The notes beneath the pieces were generated by a model that had not been told where the DNA came from, did no database searches, and was given only the letters and a program-made list of their open reading frames with translations. Positions 7,928 to 16,143 of a DNA stretch of 64,000 bases are shown one piece after another. The DNA is from Streptomyces sp. NRRL B-24484. GTDB lineage: Bacteria; Actinomycetota; Actinomycetes; Streptomycetales; Streptomycetaceae. The first letter of the stretch is position 1; every line of letters begins with the position of its first letter. The translations under genes were made by a program, and so were the position numbers. The stretch is taken from assembly GCF_000717715.1 (NCBI RefSeq), contig NZ_JOAI01000005.1:248001-312000 (forward strand), given 5' to 3'.

Positions 7928-8989
7928 ATGACCCCGCCCGCCCTGGATGCCCGGCTGCGGGTCGACCGTGCCGCGTTCTCGCTCGACCTCGCGCTCACCG
8001 CCGCCCCCGGCGAGGTGCTGGCCCTGCTCGGGCCGAACGGCGCCGGCAAGTCCACCGCGCTGCGTGCCCTCGCCGGCCTGCTGCCGCTCACCGACGGCCG
8101 GCTCGCCCTGGACGGTGCGGTGCTGGAGGATCCGGCGGCCGGCCTGCACACCCCGGCCGAGGAGCGCCCGGTCGGCGTGGTCTTCCAGGACTACCTGCTC
8201 TTCCCGCACCTCGGCGCCCTCGACAACATCGCCTTCGGCCTGCGCTGCCAGGGCCTGCGCAAGTCCGCCGCCCGGGAGGCCGCCCGGCCCTGGCTGGAGC
8301 GGATGGGCCTCGCCGAGCACGCCGCCAGTCGGCCGCGCAGTCTCTCCGGCGGCCAGGCGCAGCGGGTGGCGCTGGCCCGGGCGCTCGCCGTCCGGCCGCG
8401 GCTGCTGCTGCTCGACGAGCCGCTCGCCGCCCTGGACGCCCGGACGCGGCTCGACGTCCGGGCGCAACTGCGGCGGCACTTGGCCGAGTTCGAGGCGGTC
8501 GCGGTGCTGGTCACGCACGACCCGCTGGACGCCATGGTGCTCGCCGACCGGCTGGTGGTGATCGAGGACGGCCGCGAGGTGCAGTCCGGCACGCCCGCCG
8601 ACATCGCCCGGCACCCGCGCACCGACTACATCGCCCGCCTGGTCGGCCTCAACCTCTACCGGGGCACCGCCGACGGACGCACCGTCACCCTGCCGGACGG
8701 CACCGTGCTCGCCACCACCGAGCAGCTCACCGGCCCGGCCTTCGTGGCCTTCCCGCCGGACGCGGTGACCCTGCACCGCGGCCGCCCCGACTCCAGCGCC
8801 CGCAACGCCTGGCCGCTCACGGTGGCCGGTCTCGACCTGCACGGCGACCGGATCCGGGTCGACCTCGCCGGCCCGCTGCCGCTCGCCGCCGACCTCACCC
8901 CGGGCGCGGCCGCCGAACTCGACCTCGCCCCCGGCCGCGAGGTCTGGGCCACCGTCAAGGCTGCCCAGACCCACGCCTACCCGGCCTGA
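7928..8989 (+). CDS. modC: Molybdate ABC transporter ATP-binding protein
   Basis: This 353-residue ATPase has Walker A GPNGAGKST (about 36-43), signature LSGGQAQRVALARAL, Walker B LLLLDEPLAALD and the switch His in LVTHDPLDAM. The C-terminal about 90 residues, after NLYRGTADG, form a short TOBE/MOP-like region that binds oxyanion in ModC proteins. The ATG at 7928 has a weak GGAG upstream and lies 19 bp after modB. It converges on the next gene with only two bases between stops. Confidence 0.92.
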   Translation: MTPPALDARLRVDRAAFSLDLALTAAPGEVLALLGPNGAGKSTALRALAGLLPLTDGRLALDGAVLEDPAAGLHTPAEERPVGVVFQDYLLFPHLGALDNIAFGLRCQGLRKSAAREAARPWLERMGLAEHAASRPRSLSGGQAQRVALARALAVRPRLLLLDEPLAALDARTRLDVRAQLRRHLAEFEAVAVLVTHDPLDAMVLADRLVVIEDGREVQSGTPADIARHPRTDYIARLVGLNLYRGTADGRTVTLPDGTVLATTEQLTGPAFVAFPPDAVTLHRGRPDSSARNAWPLTVAGLDLHGDRIRVDLAGPLPLAADLTPGAAAELDLAPGREVWATVKAAQTHAYPA

Positions 8990-8991
8990 GG

Positions 8992-9807
8992 TCAGGCCTT
9001 CTTCACCTTCTTCTCGAACACGGAGAAGTCCACGACCTGGTCGGCCGGCGGCTCCTGCACGGTGAAGGGCTTGTCGAACTCGCTGAAGTCGAAGGCGGCC
9101 GGCTCCTTGCCCTGGAGCTGCTCCATGCGGACCAGGTAGGGCTTGCCCTCGGTGGCAATGTGGAGGGTGACGGTCTCGCCGTCCTCGGTGGTGACGGTCA
9201 GGCCGAAGGTCTTCACGCCGTTGGTGGTGCCGGCGCCGCCCTTGGCGATCTTCTCCTTGCCCTTGTCGCTGTCGTCGGCGAACAGGCCCTTGATCAGGTT
9301 GCACATCATGGCGGCCTCCGCCAGCTCCGCCCGGCTGTCGCCGCCGGTGATGAAGCGCCCCTTGAAGAGTTCGGCGGCGATCGCGGCGTCCTGGGCGGTG
9401 GCACCCGGCTCCTTCGCCACGGCCTTCTTCCAGGTCGTCTCGTCGGCCTTCAGCCAGGTCTTGGTGCCCGAGTGCCGGAGCTCGAACTGGCCGATCTCGG
9501 GGGAGGCGACGGTGCCGCTGCAGTTCCCCTGCTTGTCGGAGGTCAGGTGGACGGCCAGCTTGCCGCCGTCCATCGTCAGCTCGCCGTCGACCTTCACCGA
9601 GGCGAGGGCCGCCATCGCGGCGTGCGCCCGGTCGGAGATCTGGTCCGCGGTCAGGGTGTCCACGGCCAGCGTGGGCACGGGGCTGGCGGACGGCTTGGCC
9701 GGCGCGGGAGCGGCGGCCGGGCCGTTCTTGTCACCGTTGCACGCCGTGGCACCGGTGGCCAGCAGGGCGCACAGGACGGACGCGGCGACGGAACGCTTGG
9801 AAAGCAT
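8992..9807 (-). CDS. Lipoprotein, LppX/LprG-like
   Basis: The 271-residue product has a signal peptide and lipobox (ATAC, Cys23), so it should be tethered outside the membrane. The mature protein has a Pro/Ala-rich neck. It then follows the pattern of actinobacterial LppX_LprAFG proteins: an early helix with small residues (AAMAALASVKVDG), a beta-rich body and a trailing segment with TVQEPPADQVVDFS. Family members bind or transfer lipids, but the role here is unknown. The start is ATG at 9807 after AGAGGGA. It is convergent with modC. Confidence 0.7.
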   Translation of the reverse strand: MLSKRSVAASVLCALLATGATACNGDKNGPAAAPAPAKPSASPVPTLAVDTLTADQISDRAHAAMAALASVKVDGELTMDGGKLAVHLTSDKQGNCSGTVASPEIGQFELRHSGTKTWLKADETTWKKAVAKEPGATAQDAAIAAELFKGRFITGGDSRAELAEAAMMCNLIKGLFADDSDKGKEKIAKGGAGTTNGVKTFGLTVTTEDGETVTLHIATEGKPYLVRMEQLQGKEPAAFDFSEFDKPFTVQEPPADQVVDFSVFEKKVKKA

Positions 9808-9936
9808 GGGGATCCCTCTTCGACGGAACACGAGCGGGGATCAGTATGGGACCGGGGGGTGACACTCCTTCCGCCGGGGCCGCCCGCTTGACCAGGCCTT
9901 TCCACATCCGCAGCGGCGCCGCGCGCGGACGTGCCG

Positions 9937-10584
9937 TCACGCCGGGGTGACGAAGCCCGATTCGTAGGCGGTGACGACGGCCTGGGTGCGGTCGCGGGCG
10001 CCGAGCTTGCCGAGGACGGCGCTGACGTGGGTCTTGACGGTCTGTACACCGAGCACCAGCTCCTCGGCGATCTCCGCGTTGGACAGGCCGCGGGCCATCA
10101 GCCGCAGCACCTCCGCCTCGCGGGCGGTCAGCCCGGCGCCGGCCAGGGCCGCGGCCGCCCCGGCGTCACTTCGCCCGGCCGCCAGCCGGCGGACGGCGGC
10201 GGGGAAGAGCAGCGAATCGCCGGCCTCGGCCAGCCGGACGGCGTGCACGATCTCGGCCGGCCTGGCCCGCTTGAGCAGGAAGCCGGCGGCACCGGCCCGC
10301 AGCGCCTCGTACACGTAGTCGTCGTTCTCGAAGGTGGTGAGGACGAGGATCCTCGGCGGGGCGTCGGTGTCGCGGAGGATCGCGCGAGTGGCGGTGAGGC
10401 CGTCCACCTCGGGCATCCGGACGTCCATCAGCACCACCTGCGGCCGCAGTGAGCGGACCAGGCCGAGCGCCTCCGCGCCGTCCGCCGCCTCCCCCACCAC
10501 GCGCAGGTCGCCCTGGGCCTGCAGCACCGCGCGCAGGCCCGTCCGGACGAGTTCCTCGTCGTCCACCAGCAGGATGTCGATCAT
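9937..10584 (-). CDS. NarL/FixJ-family response regulator
   Basis: The 215-residue protein has a receiver domain with the acidic pair near D8-D9, phospho-acceptor D54 in VLMDVRMPEVDG and the late Lys in FLLKRARP. A LuxR-type helix-turn-helix follows (about 150-210; LTAREAEVLRLMARGLSNAEIAEEL). Its ATG overlaps the stop of the kinase gene (ATGA), so the pair is co-translated. The likely target is the divergent ABC exporter, by position. Confidence 0.93.
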   Translation of the reverse strand: MIDILLVDDEELVRTGLRAVLQAQGDLRVVGEAADGAEALGLVRSLRPQVVLMDVRMPEVDGLTATRAILRDTDAPPRILVLTTFENDDYVYEALRAGAAGFLLKRARPAEIVHAVRLAEAGDSLLFPAAVRRLAAGRSDAGAAAALAGAGLTAREAEVLRLMARGLSNAEIAEELVLGVQTVKTHVSAVLGKLGARDRTQAVVTAYESGFVTPA

Positions 10585-11744
10585 CCGGCCAACCGTATCG
10601 GCAGGCGGACGGAGAGCACCCAGTCACCGTCGGCGCGGCCGGCCTCGGCCTCCCCGCCGAGCAGGACGGCCCGTTCCCGGATCCCGCGCAGCCCCCGGCC
10701 GCCGGCGGCCCGTCCGCCGCGCGGCGGGCCGACCGGCAGGGCGGTGGCGCAGCGCAGGTCGAGCCGGCCGGCGTCGAGTGCGGCCCGGACCCGGATCGGC
10801 GTGCCGGGCGCGTGCTTGAGGGCGTTGGTGACGCCCTCCTGGACGATCCGGTAGGCCTCGCGGGAGACCACGCCGGGCAGCCGGGCGGCGAGTGCCGGGT
10901 CGATGGACGCCTCGACGGGGCTGCCGGCCGCCCGGGCGGCCTCGAACAGGGCGGGCACCCGGTCGAGTCCGGGCCGCTCGGCGGCGGCGCCGTCCGGGGT
11001 CTCGCGGAGCAGGACGAGCATCCGTTCCAGGTCCTCCATGGCCTGCCGGCCGGTGGTCTCGATCGCCTCCAGGGCCTTCTCGCGGAAGGCCTGGTCGGCG
11101 ACCTCCCGTGCGGCGCCGGCCTGCAGCACGGTGACGGTGAGGGCGTGGCCGATCGAGTCGTGCAACTCCCGGGCGAGCCGGTTGCGTTCCAGCAGGCGTT
11201 CGGCGCGCAGCTCCGCTGCGGCCAGCCGGTCCGCCGCGGACGGGCCCAGCAGCCGCACGGCCAGGGCGAGTTGGAGCCGTCCGGCGAGGACGACCAGCCA
11301 GAGCAGGGCGAGGCCGAACGGCGGCACCAGCAGCGGCCCCCAGGGCGGGGCGGTCAGCAGGTCGACGGCGGTCGTCAGCCCGTGGACGGTGGCCAGCCCG
11401 GCCGCGAAGCCGAGACCGACCCGGGCGACCAGCCAGACCGCCGTCCGGCCGCGGTCGCGCCAGCCCGCGGACGGCGCGACCCCGATGGTCTCCTCCCGGC
11501 CGGGCACCAGCAGCAGCCCGGCGAGCACCCCCTCGGCCCGCCGGGTGGCCGGCAGCAGCGCGGCGAGGCCGAGCAGCGCCGCATCCAGCGCCGCGCTCAC
11601 CGCCACCACCCACCACAGCGGCCGTCCGGTCTCGGTGCCCGGGTACACCAGCAGGACGACGGCGACGAACACCGTCCCGGTCAGCAGGTGCAGCCAGCGC
11701 GCGTAGGTGGCGGCCCGGAACAGCGGGGCGAGGAAACGGGGCAC
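10581..11744 (-). CDS. Sensor histidine kinase, HisKA_3 type
   Basis: The 387-residue kinase has about four to five transmembrane segments in its first 165 residues and no large extracellular domain. Dimerisation helix ELHDSIGHAL carries phospho-acceptor His195, and a HATPase_c domain ends with GGRGLRGIRERA. Membrane-embedded sensors of this layout often pair with adjacent ABC exporters. The GTG at 11744 is chosen because GGGAGGA lies eight bases upstream. Confidence 0.9.
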   Translation of the reverse strand: MPRFLAPLFRAATYARWLHLLTGTVFVAVVLLVYPGTETGRPLWWVVAVSAALDAALLGLAALLPATRRAEGVLAGLLLVPGREETIGVAPSAGWRDRGRTAVWLVARVGLGFAAGLATVHGLTTAVDLLTAPPWGPLLVPPFGLALLWLVVLAGRLQLALAVRLLGPSAADRLAAAELRAERLLERNRLARELHDSIGHALTVTVLQAGAAREVADQAFREKALEAIETTGRQAMEDLERMLVLLRETPDGAAAERPGLDRVPALFEAARAAGSPVEASIDPALAARLPGVVSREAYRIVQEGVTNALKHAPGTPIRVRAALDAGRLDLRCATALPVGPPRGGRAAGGRGLRGIRERAVLLGGEAEAGRADGDWVLSVRLPIRLAG

Positions 11745-11778
11745 GACGCGATCCTCCCAGCTCGGCGCGGTGCACCGC

Positions 11779-11796
11779 CTCCCTCCCGGGAGGGAG
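11779..11796. promoter_or_regulatory. 18-bp perfect palindrome between kinase and exporter
   Basis: CTCCCTCCC/GGGAGGGAG is a fully symmetric 18-mer in the 129-bp region shared by the divergent kinase and ABC transporter promoters. A related half-site (CTCCCGGGCGGGA) follows at about 11813. It is a plausible site for the adjacent LuxR-type regulator; this is positional inference only. Confidence 0.4.
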
Positions 11797-11873
11797 ACGG
11801 TCCACTCCCGGGCGGGATCCCCCGGCGCCGCCGGCCCGGTTGGCTGGAGGCATCGACCAGGGGAGGTACGACG

Positions 11874-12782
11874 GTGATCGAAGTCAGGAACCTGACCAAG
11901 CGGTACGGCGCGACGACGGCCGTGGACGGACTGGACTTCCGGGTGGAGCCGGGCCGGGTGACCGGCTTCCTCGGCCCGAACGGCGCCGGGAAGTCCACCA
12001 CCCTGCGGATGGTGCTGGGGCTGGACCGGCCGACCGCGGGCGAGGCGCTGGTGCACGGCCGCCCGTACGCCGAACTCGACGCACCGCTGCGCCGGGTGGG
12101 CGCCCTGCTGGACGCCCACGCGGTGCACGGCGGCCGGACGGCCCGCGGCCATCTGCGCTGGCTCGCGGCGAGCAACGGCCTGCCGCGGCGCCGGATCGAC
12201 GAGGTGCTGCAGCAGGTCGGGCTGGCCGAGGCCGCCGACCGGCGGATCAAGGGCTTCTCGCTCGGCATGCGGCAGCGGCTCGGCGTGGCCGCCGCCCTGC
12301 TCGGCGACCCGCCGGTGCTGCTGCTGGACGAGCCGGTGAACGGCCTCGACCCGGAGGGCATCCGGTGGATCCGCACCCTGCTGCGCGGTCTCGCCGGCGA
12401 GGGCCGGGCGGTGCTGGTCTCCTCCCACCTGATGGCCGAGATGGCGCTCACCGCGGACCACCTGCTGGTCGTCGGCCGGGGCCGGCTGCTGGCCGACCTG
12501 TCCACCGGGGCCTTCCTGGCGCAGCACGGGCGGACGAGGGTCCGGGTGCGCGCCGTCGACCCGCTGAAGCTGGCCGACCTGCTGCGCACCTCGGGCACGG
12601 CGGCCGAACCGGTGGAGGGCGGCGCCTGGGAGGTCACCGGCACCGCCCCGGAGGAGATCGGCGCACTGGCCGCCCGGCACGGTGTCGCCCTGTACGAACT
12701 GTCGCTGTTGCAGGACTCGTTGGAGGAGGCTTTCATGCGGATGACCGCGGACGCGGTGGAGTACCGGGCGGTGGCGGCATGA
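11874..12782 (+). CDS. ABC exporter ATP-binding protein
   Basis: This 302-residue ATPase of the BcrA/CcmA-like class has Walker A GPNGAGKST, a non-canonical signature FSLGMRQRLGVAAALL, Walker B VLLLDEPVNGLD and switch SSHLMAEM. The C-terminal about 80 residues match the accessory domain common in drug or bacteriocin exporters. The GTG start at 11874 follows GGGGAGG. The permease start overlaps its stop (ATGA). The substrate cannot be read from the sequence. Confidence 0.92.
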   Translation: MIEVRNLTKRYGATTAVDGLDFRVEPGRVTGFLGPNGAGKSTTLRMVLGLDRPTAGEALVHGRPYAELDAPLRRVGALLDAHAVHGGRTARGHLRWLAASNGLPRRRIDEVLQQVGLAEAADRRIKGFSLGMRQRLGVAAALLGDPPVLLLDEPVNGLDPEGIRWIRTLLRGLAGEGRAVLVSSHLMAEMALTADHLLVVGRGRLLADLSTGAFLAQHGRTRVRVRAVDPLKLADLLRTSGTAAEPVEGGAWEVTGTAPEEIGALAARHGVALYELSLLQDSLEEAFMRMTADAVEYRAVAA

Positions 12783-13516
12783 GCGCGGCGTTCGCCCTCC
12801 GCGCGGAGTGGGCCAAGTTCACCACACTGCGCTCCCAGTGGATCACCCCTCTGCTCGCGGTGCTGCTCACCACCGGCATCACCGCCGCCGTGCAGGCCGC
12901 GTACGGCCGCGTCGACACCTCGCTGACGGACGACCCGGCCGGCGGCATCTACTACGGCCTGCTCTTCGGCCACGTCGCGGTGGTCTGCAGCGGCATCCTG
13001 CTGATCGGCCAGGAGTACGCCTCCGGCACGGTGCGGGCCTCACTCGCGGCGGTGCCGCGGCGCGGCCGGTTCTACGCCGGGAAGCTGCTGCTGGGCACCG
13101 GGGTCGGGCTGGTCGTCGGGCTGCTCTCGGTGGCCGGCGCGCACCTGGCGACCTCCGCCACCGTGGGCCTGGACCTCGGGCAGCCCGGGGCGGTGCGCAG
13201 CATCGTCGCCGGTGTGCTGTACCACCCGCTGCTGCTGGTGATCTGCCTCGGCGCCACCGCGATGCTGCGCAACCTCACGGCCGCCATGGGCCTGCTGACG
13301 CCCGCGGTCTTCCTCGGGACGACCTTCCTCACCGCGGTGCCCGGGGTCCGCGAGGCCGCGTACTTCCTGCCGGACCGGGCCGGCCTGTACGCGACGACCT
13401 ACCGCGCCGACCCGGCCGTCCCCTACGGCCACTGGACGGGCCTGCTGGTGATGGCGCTCTGGGCGGCGGCCGCCGCGTGGGGCGGGCTGGTCTCGCTACG
13501 GCGGCACGACGCCTGA
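12779..13516 (+). CDS. ABC exporter permease
   Basis: The 245-residue protein has six predicted hydrophobic segments and a conserved amphipathic start (LRAEWAKFTTLRSQW) seen in ABC2-type permeases paired with BcrA-like ATPases. The IGQEYASGTVRASLAAVPRR loop after the second helix is typical of the group. It is translationally coupled to the ATPase and probably controlled by the divergent two-component pair. Confidence 0.9.
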   Translation: MSAAFALRAEWAKFTTLRSQWITPLLAVLLTTGITAAVQAAYGRVDTSLTDDPAGGIYYGLLFGHVAVVCSGILLIGQEYASGTVRASLAAVPRRGRFYAGKLLLGTGVGLVVGLLSVAGAHLATSATVGLDLGQPGAVRSIVAGVLYHPLLLVICLGATAMLRNLTAAMGLLTPAVFLGTTFLTAVPGVREAAYFLPDRAGLYATTYRADPAVPYGHWTGLLVMALWAAAAAWGGLVSLRRHDA

Positions 13517-13554
13517 CCGCGCGGGCCCGCGGCGGGGGTCGGGGGTGGGGCGGG

Positions 13555-13560
13555 TAGGGT
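13555..13560 (+). promoter_or_regulatory. -10 element of a leaderless transcript
   Basis: TAGGGT matches the actinobacterial TAnnnT consensus. It ends seven bases before the GTG at 13568, so transcription would begin at or next to that start codon. No good -35 is visible in the G-rich upstream DNA. Confidence 0.45.
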
Positions 13561-13567
13561 GGCGGCC

Positions 13568-13603
13568 GTGCATCTGGCTGTTCTGCCACCTCCCGCCGCC
13601 TGA
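13568..13603 (+). CDS. Putative leaderless 11-residue leader peptide ending PPPAA
   Basis: The short frame VHLAVLPPPAA starts with GTG seven bases after a -10-like TAGGGT and has no ribosome binding site, as expected for leaderless translation. A run of three prolines is a known cause of slow translation. Its last codons and the stop fall inside the first of three consecutive hairpins ahead of an EamA exporter. A role as a ribosome-stalling attenuator is inferred from architecture alone; a chance ORF cannot be excluded. Confidence 0.45.
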   Translation: MHLAVLPPPAA

Positions 13604-13651
13604 GCGGGCGGCGAGGCCACGGAAGACCGTGACTCCGGGGTGAGGCCCCGG
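13594..13651 (+). ncRNA. Three consecutive hairpins in the exporter 5' UTR
   Basis: HP1 (13594-13613) pairs CGCCGCC with GGCGGCG and holds the leader stop codon in its loop. HP2 (13618-13631) is CACGG-AAGA-CCGTG. HP3 (13635-13651) pairs CCGGGG with CCCCGG. They lie between the leader peptide and the EamA start codon. The order suggests an attenuator or structured leader; it does not match a riboswitch class I recognise. Confidence 0.45.
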
Positions 13652-13712
13652 GGCGGCCGGCGCTGCCCGCGGACGGGACCGTGCGACCGACCTCTTCTGT
13701 GGGAGAACACCC

Positions 13713-14672
13713 ATGTCCACCCCCTCCGCCCTGCCCGTCGGCCGGGGCCTGCTCTACATCACCTTCTCCGCGACGGCCTGGGGCACCGCCGGTGCCGCCG
13801 CCGCACTGCTGTACCAGGGCAGCGGGCTCGGCCCGCTGGCCCTCACCTTCTGGCGGTCGGTCGGCGGGGTCGTCCTGCTGCTGGCCGTCCGGGCCTGCAC
13901 CGGGCGCCGGCGCGGTGACCGGCAGCGGCCGGCGGGTGCGGTCCTGCCGCTGCGCCGCCGGATCGTCCGGATCGCCGTCAACGGCCTCGGGCTGACGGTC
14001 TTCCAGGCCGCGTACTTCGTCGCCGTCCAGCAGACCGGTCTGGCGGTGGCCACCGTGGTGACCCTCGGGTCGGCGCCGGTGCTGGTCGCCGTCGGCGCCC
14101 GGCTGACCATGGGCGAGCGCCTCGGCGGGGCAGGCCTCGTGGCCGTGCTCGGGGCACTGGCCGGCCTGGCCGTCCTCGTCCTCGGGGACGGCGGCAGCGG
14201 CGAGGTCCGGCCCGCCGGGGTGCTCTGGGCGCTGGTGTCGGCCTCCGGGTACGGCTGCATCACCCTGTACACCCGTTGGCTCGGCCGGGCCGGTGAGACG
14301 CAGAGCCCGTCGGCGACGACGCTGTGGTCGTTCGCGGTCTGCGCGGTCTGCCTGCTGCCGTTCGCCCTCGCCGAGGGGTTGCTGCCGCAGTCCGCGGGCC
14401 TCGGCCGGACGGTGCTGCTGCTGGTCTACCTGGCCTCGGTGCCGACCGCCCTCGCGTACGCGCTGTACTTCGCGGGCGCCGCGGTCGTCCGGGCCACCAC
14501 CGCCTCGGTGATCGCCCTGATCGAACCGGTGAGCGCGACCGGGATCGCCGTCCTGCTGCTGGGCGAGCACCTGACCGCGGCGACCGCCGCCGGCACGGCC
14601 GTCCTGCTCGCCTCGGTCACCGGCCTCGCCGTCGCCGAGGCCCGCCCGGCGGCCCGCCCCCGCCCGGCCTGA
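13713..14672 (+). CDS. EamA/DMT-family transporter
   Basis: The 319-residue integral membrane protein has ten predicted helices in two five-helix EamA repeats. The first repeat starts at [12 protein letters not shown] and the second at [14 protein letters not shown]. Members export amino acids, drugs or other metabolites. The ATG at 13713 follows GGGAGA. Its roughly 145-base 5' UTR carries the putative leader peptide and hairpins. The substrate is unknown. Confidence 0.9.
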   Translation: MSTPSALPVGRGLLYITFSATAWGTAGAAAALLYQGSGLGPLALTFWRSVGGVVLLLAVRACTGRRRGDRQRPAGAVLPLRRRIVRIAVNGLGLTVFQAAYFVAVQQTGLAVATVVTLGSAPVLVAVGARLTMGERLGGAGLVAVLGALAGLAVLVLGDGGSGEVRPAGVLWALVSASGYGCITLYTRWLGRAGETQSPSATTLWSFAVCAVCLLPFALAEGLLPQSAGLGRTVLLLVYLASVPTALAYALYFAGAAVVRATTASVIALIEPVSATGIAVLLLGEHLTAATAAGTAVLLASVTGLAVAEARPAARPRPA

Positions 14673-14704
14673 GGGGTTCGCCCGTCGGGGGCCGGCCCGG
14701 CAGC

Positions 14705-15400
14705 TCAGCCGCGTTCGAGGGCCAGCAGGCGGTAGCGGGGCTGCGGGCGCGGACGGTGCTGGTCGGGGAGGGCGGCGAGGTCCCGGCAGAGTTCGGTGGT
14801 GCGGTCGGGGCCGGCTGCGGCGGCCCAGGGGATGCGGCCGGCCTCGACGGCGCGGCGCCACTCCACCGGGCTGCGGCCCCGGCCGGTGCCGTCGAAGCCG
14901 GTCTCGGCGGCGGGCCGCAGGCCGTGGCGCGCGCCGGCCTCCCGCACCGTGCGGTGGCCGTCGGCGGACGTCCCCGTGGGCCTCCCGCAGGGGTGCGGTG
15001 AGCCGGGCGATGTCGCTGTCGGTGCCGAAGGCGGCGGCGTCATTGTCCACGGTGGTGATCACCACGCCGCCGGGCCGGAGCACCCGGGCGGCCTCGGCGG
15101 GCACCGGTTCGGCGTCCGGCAGCAGGTACAGCAGCCGGACCAGGACGACGGCGTCCGCCCGGCCGGGCGCGAGCGGCCGGCGTCGCCGAGCAGCACGTGG
15201 CCGGGCAGCCGCCCGGCGGCGACGGCGGCCATGCCGCCGGAACGGTCGACGCCGAGGACGGTCCGGCCGGGGCGGCGGAGCCGGGCGGTGACGATGCCGG
15301 TGCCGCAGGCGACGTCCACCAGCAGGGCCGCGGCCCCGGCGCGTTCCTCCCCGCCACGGGTCGCGTCGTAGGTCGCGGCCTCGCCGTCGTAGTCGAGCAC
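14705..15400 (-). pseudogene. SAM-dependent methyltransferase, two frameshifts
   Basis: Three reverse-strand reading frames must be joined to give one class I methyltransferase. The first begins VLDYDGEAATYDATRGG and carries the SAM motif VDVACGTGIVTARL. The second frame takes over near 15170-15182 (RADAVVLVRLLYLLPDAE, then RVLRPGGVVIT). A third takes over near 14965-14975 and runs to LLALERG. One lost base fits the first break and one extra base, or two lost, the second. Either the gene is decaying or there are sequencing errors. The GTG at 15400 lies two bases after the preceding stop. Confidence 0.8.
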
Positions 15401-15402
15401 CG

Positions 15403-16113
15403 CTACCGGAGGGCGGGGTGGTCGGCGACGACGGTGCAGCTGCCGGGGGCGATCTCGGTGAATCCGGCGTCGCGGACGAGCGGCAGGCCGCTCTCGGTGA
15501 GGGCGGCCCACGCCTCGGGGGCGGCGGTGCGGACGGCGAGGGCGAAGCCGCTCTCGGCCCACTCCTTGCGACGGGTGTCGTCCAGCCGCCACCAGGCGAG
15601 CTGGGCGGCGTGGCCGGTCTGCGCCATGGTCTTGCCGGCGCTCATCTCCAGGTCGGGGTTCAGCCAGAGCACGGGCAGCCCCTCCGCGGGTGCGGCGGGG
15701 GCCTCGGGATCGTCCAGGTCGGTGCCGGAGACCTGCAGCTTGGCGAGCTCCTTGGGCCAGCCGTCCAACGGCACGGGCGGGAAGACCCGCACCTCGGCGG
15801 TGGCGCCGGTGACGGTGATGCCGGGGAGTTCGCCGGCCTTGCGCCACTCGCCGCCGCGGGCCCGCCGGACGACCTTGCGGATCCTGGCGTCCTCCCAGGC
15901 CTCGACCCGCTCGGCCCACTCGCCGTCCCCGTCGGTGACCCGGGGGTCGGCGAGCAGGGTCAGCACGGCGCGGGCCGAGGTCTCCAGCGCGTCGGTGCGG
16001 GCGGGCGGGTCGGCCCGCTCGATGCGGACGACCAGGGGCAGCACGTACTGCTCCTTGCTGTCGCGGTCGACGGGCTCGTCGGGGGTGCTCGGGGCAACGA
16101 AGGGAGAACTCAC
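15403..16113 (-). CDS. Peptidyl-tRNA hydrolase, Pth2-like
   Basis: The 236-residue protein has an N-terminal region of unknown fold followed by a C-terminal Pth2-like domain. Marks of that domain are LNPDLEMSAGKTMAQTGHA and GFTEIAPGSCTVVADHP, which resemble the conserved Pth2 KMSxGKxAAQxxHA and the threonine/proline-rich C-terminus. Family members release tRNA from stalled peptidyl-tRNA. The first Lys of the consensus is replaced by Glu, so activity is not assured. It starts with GTG at 16113 and is followed two bases later by the broken methyltransferase. Confidence 0.75.
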   Translation of the reverse strand: MSSPFVAPSTPDEPVDRDSKEQYVLPLVVRIERADPPARTDALETSARAVLTLLADPRVTDGDGEWAERVEAWEDARIRKVVRRARGGEWRKAGELPGITVTGATAEVRVFPPVPLDGWPKELAKLQVSGTDLDDPEAPAAPAEGLPVLWLNPDLEMSAGKTMAQTGHAAQLAWWRLDDTRRKEWAESGFALAVRTAAPEAWAALTESGLPLVRDAGFTEIAPGSCTVVADHPALR

Positions 16114-16143
16114 CCCACCAGCATGCCAGCAGCCGCTGCAGCG

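Noticed and set aside
13594..13651. Guanidine or other known riboswitch ahead of the EamA gene
   Set aside because: Loop sequences such as ACGR and other conserved guanidine-class features are missing.
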